From contig CANRKN010000023.1 of NCBI GenBank assembly GCA_947631215.1, positions 1-23,783 on the forward strand: a DNA stretch of 23,783 nt, read 5' to 3'. Both the position numbers and the translations under genes were made by a program. Of the stretch, positions 1-6,824 are shown piece by piece; positions within the stretch are counted from its first letter, which is position 1, and each line of letters begins with the position of its first letter. The notes beneath the pieces are model-generated. The model did no database searches. It saw nothing but the letters and a program-made list of their open reading frames with translations, and had not been told where the DNA came from. Source of the stretch: an uncultured Oscillospiraceae bacterium (GTDB lineage Bacteria > Bacillota_A > Clostridia > Oscillospirales > Oscillospiraceae).

Positions 1-1
1 G

Positions 2-319
2 GCGGACAAGATCATCGGCAAGCCCCTGGAGGCCAAGGTCACCATCCACGTGGGCCCGGAGGCCAAAAAGGCCATGGACCGGGTGGCGGCAAAGCCCCTG
101 GAGAGCCTGTTCATCGTGTCCGAGGCGGACCTCACCGATGGGGAGGGCCCCGGCTGGGCCGGCACGGAGATGCCCGGCGTGACCATCGAGGTCGCCCCCT
201 CCGCCCTGCCCAAGTGCCCCCGCTGCTGGACCCACAGCGCCAGCGTGGGCAGTGATTCCGACTATCCCGAGCTGTGCGCCCGGTGCGCCGGCGCCATGCG
301 CCATACCGCCGGGGAGTAA
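2..319 (+). CDS. ileS: Isoleucyl-tRNA synthetase, C-terminal end (partial, 5' end outside window)
   Basis: The frame is open from the first bases and ends at TAA 317-319, so this is the last ~105 residues of a longer protein. It ends in a zinc-finger segment CPRCW...CARC, with the two Cys pairs about 20 residues apart. This matches the C-terminal zinc-binding domain of isoleucyl-tRNA synthetase, the cytoplasmic enzyme that charges tRNA-Ile; the upstream GKPLEAKVTIH segment also fits the region preceding that domain. The next gene is lspA, and ileS-lspA adjacency is common in bacteria, which supports the call. The catalytic HIGH and KMSKS motifs lie outside the window and cannot be checked. 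The internal ATG at 50 is not a start. Confidence 0.88.
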   Translation, partial: ADKIIGKPLEAKVTIHVGPEAKKAMDRVAAKPLESLFIVSEADLTDGEGPGWAGTEMPGVTIEVAPSALPKCPRCWTHSASVGSDSDYPELCARCAGAMRHTAGE

Positions 320-355
320 ATTTCCCCTCCCCGGTATACACAGGAGGTATCCGCC

Positions 356-1333
356 GTGATCTATGCGATCGCTGCCGTGGTGGTCCTGATACTGGACCAG
401 GCGGTGAAATACTGGACCATCAACCACATCCCATTGAACGCCATGGGCGAGCAGTGCGTGAGCCTGATCCCCGGGGTGCTGCACATGACCAACGTGCAGA
501 ACACCGGCGCGGCCTTCAGCATCCTGGCCAACGCCAAGTGGCTGCTCATCGGTGTGTCGGCCCTGTTCATCATCGCCATCATCGTGCTCATCAATACGGA
601 GATCATCCGCACCAAGTTCGGCCGCTGGACCAGCGTGCTGGTGGCCGCCGGCGCCCTGGGCAACTGCATCGACAGGGTGCTGTTCGGCTATGTGGTGGAC
701 ATGTTCGAGTTCGAGATATTCTCCTTCGCCGTGTTCAACGTGGCGGACATCTTCATCACCGTATGCGGGCTGCTGTTCTGCATCCACGTCATCGTCTACC
801 GGGACCCCATGGAGCTGCCCAAGGAGGAAAAGCGCCGGCCCGCCAAGGCAAAACCGGCCCGCCGCCGTCAGCCCCGCCGGTCCGAGCTGGACATGGAGGA
901 GGCCGCCTACTACGAGGACGACCAGCCCATGGATGAGCCCGCGCCTGAGCAGTCCCAGGGCCGCCGGGCCGCTAAGCAGGCCGCCCGACAGGTGAAGGAC
1001 GACAGGTACGCCGCCATCCCCCATCGGGACCGGGGCGAGCACCGGTCTCTGGCCGACGAGCTGCGGCCCGCCGACCCGGACGACCCCTTCGCCGAGTGGA
1101 CTTTCGGCGGCGGCGAGGAGGAGGCTCCCGCTCCCAAGGCGGAAGAGCCCGCGCCCAAGGCGCCTGAAAAGCCCGTGAAGGCCGCGCCCGCGGAGAAGGC
1201 CCCGGAGGCCAGGCCCGCGCCTGCCCCAGCGGAGGCGCCCAAAAAGGCCGCCCCGGCCAGGAAGCCGGACCTGGACCAGGGCTTCGACGCCTATTCCCTG
1301 GACGACATCCTGGCGGAGTTCCGGGACAGCTGA
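356..1333 (+). CDS. lspA: Lipoprotein signal peptidase (signal peptidase II) with long C-terminal extension
   Basis: Membrane aspartyl protease that removes the signal peptide from diacylglyceryl-modified prolipoproteins. The first ~150 residues are a normal LspA: an N-terminal membrane helix with LDQAVKYW (D14), NTGAAFS at 49-55, GNCIDR with catalytic D106, FNVAD with catalytic D131, and four predicted membrane segments. Translation starts at GTG 356, eight bases after a strong AGGAGG (342-347). The family is usually about 150-170 residues. This one is 325, the extra ~170 being Ala/Pro/Lys/Glu-rich, cytosolic by topology and charged, and ending in the amphipathic segment FDAYSLDDILAEFRDS. 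I do not know what the extension does. The stop overlaps the rluD start by one base, so the two are translationally coupled. Confidence 0.95.
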   Translation: MIYAIAAVVVLILDQAVKYWTINHIPLNAMGEQCVSLIPGVLHMTNVQNTGAAFSILANAKWLLIGVSALFIIAIIVLINTEIIRTKFGRWTSVLVAAGALGNCIDRVLFGYVVDMFEFEIFSFAVFNVADIFITVCGLLFCIHVIVYRDPMELPKEEKRRPAKAKPARRRQPRRSELDMEEAAYYEDDQPMDEPAPEQSQGRRAAKQAARQVKDDRYAAIPHRDRGEHRSLADELRPADPDDPFAEWTFGGGEEEAPAPKAEEPAPKAPEKPVKAAPAEKAPEARPAPAPAEAPKKAAPARKPDLDQGFDAYSLDDILAEFRDS

Positions 1334-2247
1334 TGGAAACAAAAATAACGGTAAAGACAGAGGAGAGCGGGGAGAGGATCGACGCTCTCCTCGCCTGTCA
1401 GGAGGCCATCCGCAGCCGCTCCGCCGCGGCAAAGCTTTTGGAGGCAGGCCTTGTGACCCTCCGGGGCGCGCCGGTGCGGAAGAACTACCGGGCCGCCGCG
1501 GGGGATGTGTTCGAGGTCGTATTGCCCGAGGCCGCGCCGGCGAAGGCCGAAGCCCAAGACATCCCTCTGGATGTGGTCTATGAAGACGATGACGTCATCG
1601 TGGTGAACAAGCCCCGGGGCCTGGTGGTCCACCCCGCCCCCGGCCACCCGGACGGCACGCTGGTGAACGCCCTGCTGGCCCACTGCGGCGACTCCCTCTC
1701 CGGGGTAGGCGGCGAGCTGCGGCCCGGCATCGTCCACCGCATCGACAAGGACACCAGCGGCCTCATCATCGCTGCGAAGAACGACGCCGCCCACGAGGTC
1801 CTCTCCGCCCAATTGAAGGACCGCACCCTCTCCCGGGTCTACGACGCGGTGTGTCACGGCACGTTCCATGACGACGCCGGCACCGTGGACGCCCCCATTG
1901 GCCGGGACCCGAGAAACCGCCAGCGCATGGCCGTGACGGAGAAAAACGCCCGCCCCGCCGTGACCCATTGGCAGGTGCTGGCCCGGTACGCCCGCCACAC
2001 CTATATCCGCTGTCGGCTGGAGACGGGCCGAACCCACCAGATACGGGTCCACATGGCCCACACCGGCCACCCCCTGCTGGGGGACACGGTCTACGGCGGC
2101 CGCCGGGACAAGGGGCTGGCCAGCCAGTGCCTCCACGCCCGGGGGCTCAAGTTCATCCACCCCGCCACCGGCCAGCCCATCCAGCTCTGGACCGATTTGC
2201 CTGATTGGTTTCAGGATGTCTTAAGCAAACTGGGACCGGAAGTATAA
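1333..2247 (+). CDS. rluD: RluA/RluD-family ribosomal large-subunit pseudouridine synthase
   Basis: Isomerises specific uridines of 23S rRNA to pseudouridine. Residues 1-60 look like an S4 RNA-binding domain (RIDALL...AAKLLEAGLVTLRG). The catalytic core follows, with the signature GIVHRIDKDTSGL at 133-145, in which D138 is the nucleophile. Downstream are the family segments VDAPIGRDPRNRQRM and TGRTHQIRVHMAHTGHPLLGD. The length of 304 residues is normal for the family. The ATG shares its A with the lspA TGA (TGATG), and lspA-rluD is a conserved Firmicutes pair. Which uridines it modifies (RluD, RluC or YlyB type) cannot be decided from sequence alone. A dispersed repeat starts 13 bases after its stop. 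Confidence 0.93.
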   Translation: METKITVKTEESGERIDALLACQEAIRSRSAAAKLLEAGLVTLRGAPVRKNYRAAAGDVFEVVLPEAAPAKAEAQDIPLDVVYEDDDVIVVNKPRGLVVHPAPGHPDGTLVNALLAHCGDSLSGVGGELRPGIVHRIDKDTSGLIIAAKNDAAHEVLSAQLKDRTLSRVYDAVCHGTFHDDAGTVDAPIGRDPRNRQRMAVTEKNARPAVTHWQVLARYARHTYIRCRLETGRTHQIRVHMAHTGHPLLGDTVYGGRRDKGLASQCLHARGLKFIHPATGQPIQLWTDLPDWFQDVLSKLGPEV

Positions 2248-2260
2248 GGTTGTGCCAGGG

Positions 2261-2349
2261 CGGACGAGCCCGACAGGGCCCCTCCCCGCTAAAGTTCGCT
2301 TTGCTCACCAACCGCGGTCCGGGGCACTGCCGGTTCTCGCCGCCCGTCA
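2261..2349 (+). repeat. Dispersed ~88-bp intergenic repeat, copy 1 (3' flank of rluD)
   Basis: This segment is about 80% identical to the reverse complement of 13135-13220. The strongest match is the block holding CTAAAGTTCGCTT and GCTCACCAACCGC (2288-2315), identical in 27 of 28 positions. The ends GGACGRGCCCGACAG and CACTGCCGGTT also match. Both copies can form AACC-N-GGC-loop-GCCGGTT, with loop lengths that differ. It begins 13 bases after the rluD stop and ends before the ribosome site of the next gene. No recognised insertion-sequence ends or ORF are present. It may be a REP/MITE-like element or a 3'-UTR structure. Confidence 0.8.
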
Positions 2350-2378
2350 AAATACCTCCCCTGTGAAGGAGTATTTTT

Positions 2379-4298
2379 ATGCCCGCACTTGTCGTATATA
2401 TGCTCTTTGGCCTGGCTCTGGCCTGGCGCCTGCTGCCCTCCTGCCGGGGGGCGGTGAAGTGTTGGCTGGGGCTGGTATTCGGCTGCGCGGCGCTGATGTG
2501 GCTGCCCTGCCTCATCGCCTTCTTCGCGGGCTTCACCATGACGGCGCAACTGATCGCCCTGTGCCTCGCCACCGTGGGCACCGTGTGCCTGCTGCTCGTC
2601 GGGAAAGACTATAAACTGCCCCGGCCGGCGGAGGGCGGGCGGCTGCCCTCTCTGCCGGCCATGCCCACTCCGCCCCTGGAGGATATGGCCGGGGCGCTGG
2701 CGAGCCTGCTTCTCACTGCCTTCTGCGGGTATCTTCTCTATACCCACGTGCTGCTGCCCCACGCCGACGGCTCCCTCTGGGTGGGCCAGAGCACCTACGG
2801 GGACCTGGGCATGCACCTGGGCTTTGCCGAGAGCCTCTACCGGCAGGGGGACTTCCCCCCGGACTACAGCATCTTCCCCGGTCAGCGGATCGATTACCCC
2901 TTCCTGGTGGACGCGGCCACGGCCAGCCTGCGGTTTTTCGGGCTGAGCCTGCGTATGGCGGTGATCCTGCCCAGCCTCGTCATGCTGTTCGCGGTATTTT
3001 ACGGCTTCTGGCTTCTGGCGGCGGAGCTTACGAAAAAGCTCGCCCCCACCCTCCTTTCCTGGCTCCTCTTCGTCTTCAACGGCGGGTTCGGCTTCGCCCT
3101 CTTTTTTAACGGCCGGTACTCCTTCACCGACCTGCTCACGGGCTTTTACGTGACTCCCACCAACCTGGTGGACGAGGATCTCAGATGGGTGAACGTGATC
3201 TGCGACATGCTCATCCCCCAGCGCACCACCATGGCCGGCTGGTGCGTGGTCCTCGCGGCCATATACCTGCTGCTCCAGGGCATCAAAAAGACTCTGGACG
3301 GAACCGGCGGCCGCCGGGAGATACTGGTGCTCGCGGTGCTGGCGGGGCTCATGCCCATGATACATACCCACAGCTTCCTGGCCCTGGGCATGCTCTCGGC
3401 GGGGTGGTTCTTCGCATACCTTCCCAAGGCCAAAAAGGCGGGACGCCTCAAGACGCTGGTGCTGAACTACGTCCTCTACGGCGGGGTGTGCCTGGCTATC
3501 GCCCTGCCCCAGCTCATCGTCTGGACCTTCGACGCGGCCAGCACCGGCAATCTTCTCTGGCTCAACCCCGGCTGGGTCCACGGGGACATGAACTGGCTGT
3601 GGTTCTGGATGGTGAACTGCGGCGTGGTGTTCTGCGCCATGCTCGTCGCCATGTTCTTCCTGCGGGGGGACGCCGCCCGCATCTTCTGGGGCGCGGCGCC
3701 TTTATTCATCCTCGCGAACCTCGTGGCCTTCCAGCCCAACCCCTACGACGACAACAAGCTCCTGTACATCTGGTACATGGTGACGGACATCCTCGTGTGC
3801 GGATGGCTGTGGGAGCAGATGGAGAAGATAAAGCCCCGGGCTCTGGCCAAGGGCGCAGCGGCGGTGCTGGTCATATGCGGCACCCTCTCGGGGTGTATGA
3901 GCCTTCTGCGGGAGGCGGTGAGCGAATATCAGCTCCTCTCCGGCGAGCAGGCGGACGCGGCGGAGTACATCATCGAAAACACCCCGACGGACAGCCTCTT
4001 CCTCACCACCTCCGACCACACCAACCCCGTCTCCGTCCTCACCGGGCGGAACATCCTGTGCGGGGCGGGGATGTATCTCTACTACCACGGCATTGACTAC
4101 GGGGCCCGGGAGGCCCTGCTGCCGCTGATGTACGCCGGCGGGGAGGACTTTGAGCGGTATGCCGAAGAATACGGCGTGGACTACGTCTATATCGGCGGCG
4201 CGGAATACGCCGAGTACCCGGTGAACTACGGCTATTTCGCGGAAAACTACCCCCTGGTCTACGAACAGGGCGGCGTCAGCATCTTCCAAATCACGTAA
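2379..4298 (+). CDS. Polytopic membrane protein, GT-C glycosyltransferase-like
   Basis: A 639-residue protein with roughly eleven or more hydrophobic segments between residues 1 and 510 and a soluble C-terminal part (~515-639). The loop after the early helices has the acidic motif TYGDLGMHLGFAES (D142, H146). In GT-C membrane glycosyltransferases an acidic motif in the first large outer loop binds the lipid-phosphate sugar donor. Further polar motifs inside the membrane region are MIHTHSF (~327-333) and NPYDDNKLLYIWYM (~454-467). The start is ATG 2379, eight bases after GAAGGAG. I infer transfer of sugar from a polyprenyl-phosphate donor to an envelope acceptor, but no named family is certain. 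The GtrA-family gene downstream supports the idea. Confidence 0.6.
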   Translation: MPALVVYMLFGLALAWRLLPSCRGAVKCWLGLVFGCAALMWLPCLIAFFAGFTMTAQLIALCLATVGTVCLLLVGKDYKLPRPAEGGRLPSLPAMPTPPLEDMAGALASLLLTAFCGYLLYTHVLLPHADGSLWVGQSTYGDLGMHLGFAESLYRQGDFPPDYSIFPGQRIDYPFLVDAATASLRFFGLSLRMAVILPSLVMLFAVFYGFWLLAAELTKKLAPTLLSWLLFVFNGGFGFALFFNGRYSFTDLLTGFYVTPTNLVDEDLRWVNVICDMLIPQRTTMAGWCVVLAAIYLLLQGIKKTLDGTGGRREILVLAVLAGLMPMIHTHSFLALGMLSAGWFFAYLPKAKKAGRLKTLVLNYVLYGGVCLAIALPQLIVWTFDAASTGNLLWLNPGWVHGDMNWLWFWMVNCGVVFCAMLVAMFFLRGDAARIFWGAAPLFILANLVAFQPNPYDDNKLLYIWYMVTDILVCGWLWEQMEKIKPRALAKGAAAVLVICGTLSGCMSLLREAVSEYQLLSGEQADAAEYIIENTPTDSLFLTTSDHTNPVSVLTGRNILCGAGMYLYYHGIDYGAREALLPLMYAGGEDFERYAEEYGVDYVYIGGAEYAEYPVNYGYFAENYPLVYEQGGVSIFQIT

Positions 4299-4312
4299 AT
4301 TTGTGCTATGAT
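4284..4312 (+). promoter_or_regulatory. Extended -10 promoter for the lipoprotein-gtrA pair
   Basis: TATGAT at 4307-4312 is preceded by TGC, giving an extended -10 (TGnTATGAT). A weak -35 (TTCCAA, 4284-4289) lies 17 bases upstream. It sits at the end of the preceding gene, about 46 bases before the lipoprotein start. The bases after the -10 (ARCCAGGCTGT) match the same position of the ylxM promoter. Confidence 0.55.
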
Positions 4313-4357
4313 AGCCAGGCTGTTATCAACCCACCGCATCCCCATGGAGGTATCCCG

Positions 4358-4771
4358 ATGAAAAAGACCCTTTCTCTGCTTCTGCTGTGCGCGCTGCTCA
4401 TGGCCCTCGCGGCCTGCGGCGGCAAGTCCGATGAGCCCAAACCCACGGGCACCCCGGCGCCCCAGGAGGCGCTGGCCGCCTCCGCCTCCGACGCGGAGAC
4501 TGCCAAACAGACCCATGTGCCCCCCGCGTCCAGCTCCGACGCGGTGGTGGACGACCAGTCCTATGCCGTCGCCCAGGGCTATGTGGGCCAGCCCGCCTCC
4601 GCCCTCATCAACGCCATCGGCCGGCCCTTTGACAGCGAGTACTCCGCCTCCTGCGAGCAAGAGGGCGCCGAGGATGGCATGCTCTACTATAATGGCTTCT
4701 CCGTCTGGACCATGCGCACCGCTACCGGCGAGATCGTCCGGGCCGTATATTTGGACGGTGCGGACGCATGA
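4358..4771 (+). CDS. Small secreted lipoprotein of unknown function
   Basis: A 137-residue protein with a type II signal peptide: MKKTLS, a hydrophobic stretch, and the lipobox LAAC with the modified Cys at 20. The ATG at 4358 follows GGAGGT (4346-4351) at normal spacing, while an upstream in-frame start at 4301 has no comparable site. After a flexible Pro/Ala/Ser segment (~25-65) comes a compact domain of about 65 residues (VGQPASALINAIGRP...MLYYNGFSVWTM...EIVRAVYLDG). Its pattern of a Gly-x-Ser helix, 'iGrP' turn and strands resembles small SmpA/BLIP-fold lipoproteins; that is a resemblance only. Its stop overlaps the gtrA start by four bases (ATGA), so both are made together, and the product would be processed by the LspA and Lgt enzymes of this window. 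Confidence 0.8.
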   Translation: MKKTLSLLLLCALLMALAACGGKSDEPKPTGTPAPQEALAASASDAETAKQTHVPPASSSDAVVDDQSYAVAQGYVGQPASALINAIGRPFDSEYSASCEQEGAEDGMLYYNGFSVWTMRTATGEIVRAVYLDGADA

Positions 4772-5202
4772 AGAAAATAAAAGAGCTCTGTCTGGCCCAC
4801 CAGGAGATCATAAGCTATCTCTTCTTCGGCGTGGCCACCACCGTCATCAACTGGCTCGCCTATGCCCTGACCGTGGGCGTGCTGGGCATGGCAGTCACGC
4901 CGGGCAATATCATAAGCTGGTTCGTGGCGGTGCTCTTCGCCTTCGTCACCAATAAGCTTTGGGTGTTCAACTCCAAGAGCTGGGCATGGCCTCTGTGGCT
5001 CAAAGAAGCCGGAACCTTCTTCGGCAGCCGTGTCTTTACCGGGCTGGTGGAGATCGTCGGGGTACCCCTGCTCATCAAGCTGGGCCTGGACATGCCCCTG
5101 TTCGGCGTGGAGGGCTTCGCCGCCAAGCTTATCGTCAGCGTGGTGGTCATCGTCCTGAACTATATCTTTTCCAAGTTCCTCATCTTCCGCAAAAAGGCGT
5201 GA
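4768..5202 (+). CDS. GtrA-family membrane protein (putative polyprenyl-phosphate-sugar flippase)
   Basis: A 144-residue protein with four hydrophobic helices (about 15-37, 42-65, 78-105, 115-138). It shows the GtrA/DPMS-like pattern YLFFGVATTVINWLAY near the N terminus, TNKLWVFNS in the middle loop, and KLIVSVVVIVLNYIFSKFLIF at the end. GtrA-family proteins are thought to move undecaprenyl-phosphate-linked sugars across the membrane for O-antigen, teichoic acid or other wall glycosylation. The start overlaps the lipoprotein stop (ATGA) and has only a weak ribosome site, pointing to translational coupling. With the GT-C-like protein upstream it could form a glycosylation route. The cytoplasmic enzyme that charges the lipid with sugar (GtrB/CsbB type) is not in the window. 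Confidence 0.88.
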   Translation: MKKIKELCLAHQEIISYLFFGVATTVINWLAYALTVGVLGMAVTPGNIISWFVAVLFAFVTNKLWVFNSKSWAWPLWLKEAGTFFGSRVFTGLVEIVGVPLLIKLGLDMPLFGVEGFAAKLIVSVVVIVLNYIFSKFLIFRKKA

Positions 5203-5222
5203 CTTTGAATTTACTTTCGGAC

Positions 5223-5262
5223 AGAGAAACATCCCCTGCCAAATGGCAGGGGATGTTTCTCT
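5223..5262. terminator. Bidirectional rho-independent terminator between convergent genes
   Basis: A perfect 18-bp stem (5223-5240 with 5245-5262) and an AAAT loop. The stem base is A-rich on the left and T-rich on the right (GTTTCTCTTAT), so it can act for gtrA (+) and for the coiled-coil gene (-). It fills the gap between the two converging stops. Confidence 0.88.
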
Positions 5263-5271
5263 TATAGGGTA

Positions 5272-5844
5272 TCAGTACCAGTGGGGCGCACCGTCATCCG
5301 GGTCCGACGGGGTCTCGGACGCTTCGGGGGCCTCGGGTTCCGCAGGTGCGGCCGGCTCCGCGGGCGCCTCCGGCGCGGGAGGGGCCTCGGGGGCGGCGGG
5401 TTCAGCCGGGGCTTCGGGAGCAGCGGGGGCAGCAGGCTCCTCCACCTCTATCTCCACCTCCACGCCGGCCTCGGACTCGGTGGCGTCCACCACGTCCTCC
5501 AGGTCCGCGTCCAGGGCCTCGGCCTCGGCGGCCATGGCCTCCTTGATCTGGGCGATCTCCGCCTCCATGTCGGCGATGGCGGCGGCCGCCTCGTCGATCT
5601 GGGCGCACAGGGGCGCGCAGGTCTCGTCGGGGGCGTCGTGGTGGGCCTCATAGTAGAGCTTGCCCAGCTCGGCGTATGCCTTCTTCATGTCGTCCTTCTT
5701 CGAGGAGATGTCCATATTCAGCTTGGCGATGCGGCTTACCTGCTTGGTCTTGGCGGCGGCCACGCCCGCCAGGTCCTTGGCCTTGTCCGCGGCCTTGGAG
5801 GCCAGGGCGCCGGCCTTGGTGAGGAAATCGTTGAATCCTGCCAT
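5272..5844 (-). CDS. Coiled-coil protein with Pro/Ala/Glu-rich tail, function unknown
   Basis: A 190-residue protein. Residues 1-40 form an Ala/Lys-rich amphipathic helix (FLTKAGALASKAADKAKDLAG). Residues ~40-115 are predicted coiled coil, rich in Lys/Glu/Asp heptads with a conserved-looking KAYAELGKLYYEAH core. The tail from ~130 is a low-complexity P-A-E repeat region that ends in DDGAPHWY. There is no signal peptide or membrane helix. ATG 5844 is preceded by GGAGGA at eight bases. It is the last gene of the M16-M16-lgt operon, 35 bases after lgt. I do not recognise the family. The N-terminal helix could be a membrane-surface or partner-binding helix, but nothing proves it. Confidence 0.8.
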   Translation of the reverse strand: MAGFNDFLTKAGALASKAADKAKDLAGVAAAKTKQVSRIAKLNMDISSKKDDMKKAYAELGKLYYEAHHDAPDETCAPLCAQIDEAAAAIADMEAEIAQIKEAMAAEAEALDADLEDVVDATESEAGVEVEIEVEEPAAPAAPEAPAEPAAPEAPPAPEAPAEPAAPAEPEAPEASETPSDPDDGAPHWY

Positions 5845-5879
5845 TGTGTAAGTCCTCCTTTTACGTTTTTCTCTATAGT

Positions 5880-6824
5880 TTACTTGTTTTCGTCCTCGTT
5901 ATCGCCGGGAATTTCCGCCTCATTGGCCGACGGAGCTTCCGATGGGCCTTCACTTTCCGCCAATTCCATATCCGGCGCGCTCTCCGTCTCCGCCATGACG
6001 GCACGGTCCGCCCACAGGGGCTTTTGCGTCTTCTTCGCCCGGCGGGACAGCGCCGCGAGCAGCACCGCGGAGACAGCCGCCGCCGCGATGGCCAGAAGCT
6101 GGCTCACCCGCAGGCCGGTATCGCCCAGGTACAGGGAGTCGGCCCGCAGGCCCTCGATCCAGGCCCGGCCCAGGCCGTACCAGAGCACATAGATGAGAAA
6201 ATACTGGCCGTCGAATTTACGCTTCGTCTTTTTGGAAAGAACGTGCAGCGCGATGAAGCCCGTCAGGTTCCACAGGGATTCATACAGAAACGTGGGGTGG
6301 ACGTAGGTGGTTACCCCGTTCACCGTGAGGCCCATGCGGCAGAAGATATCCGTCTCGTAGCCGAAGGCCTCCCGATTCATGAAGTTGCCCCAGCGGCCCA
6401 CGCACTGGCCGATGAGAAAGCCGAAGCTGGTGAGGTCCAGGAGGGCCAGGGCGGAGATGCGCTTCACCCGGCAGACCACCAAGATGGTGAGCACCGCGGC
6501 GATCACCGCCCCGTAGATGGCCAGCCCCCCTTCCCATATTTTGCACATGTCCCAGAAGGAGTCATAGTGGCCGAAGAAGATCACGTAATAGGCCCGGGCG
6601 CCGATGATGCCCAGGGGCACGGCGAACAGCAGGCAGTCAATGACGTCATCCTGTTTTATGCCGAATTCCCGGCTCCGGTGCAGGCAGTAGGCCACCGCCA
6701 GCAGAAACCCGGCGGCGATGATGACCCCGTACCAGTAAAACTCGCGGCCGAACAGGGTGAAGCTGTTGGGCGGGCATATGGACCAGTCCCCCAGCAGGGG
6801 GAAGGAGATGGGTGCGTTGCTCAT
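5880..6824 (-). CDS. lgt: Prolipoprotein diacylglyceryl transferase
   Basis: Integral membrane enzyme that transfers diacylglycerol from phosphatidylglycerol to the lipobox Cys of prolipoproteins, the step before LspA. Diagnostic segments are FYWYGVIIAAGF near residue 30, WEGGLAIYGAVI at ~97-108, the Lgt signature GQCVGRWGNFMNREAFG at 139-155, and a late HPTFLYESLWNL segment. Seven or so hydrophobic helices fit the family. Length is 314, with the last ~45 residues an acidic low-complexity tail that most Lgt proteins lack. The ATG abuts the TAA of the upstream M16 gene with no gap, and its ribosome site GGAGG lies in the end of that gene. The start is therefore well fixed and the genes are coupled. 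Confidence 0.95.
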   Translation of the reverse strand: MSNAPISFPLLGDWSICPPNSFTLFGREFYWYGVIIAAGFLLAVAYCLHRSREFGIKQDDVIDCLLFAVPLGIIGARAYYVIFFGHYDSFWDMCKIWEGGLAIYGAVIAAVLTILVVCRVKRISALALLDLTSFGFLIGQCVGRWGNFMNREAFGYETDIFCRMGLTVNGVTTYVHPTFLYESLWNLTGFIALHVLSKKTKRKFDGQYFLIYVLWYGLGRAWIEGLRADSLYLGDTGLRVSQLLAIAAAAVSAVLLAALSRRAKKTQKPLWADRAVMAETESAPDMELAESEGPSEAPSANEAEIPGDNEDENK

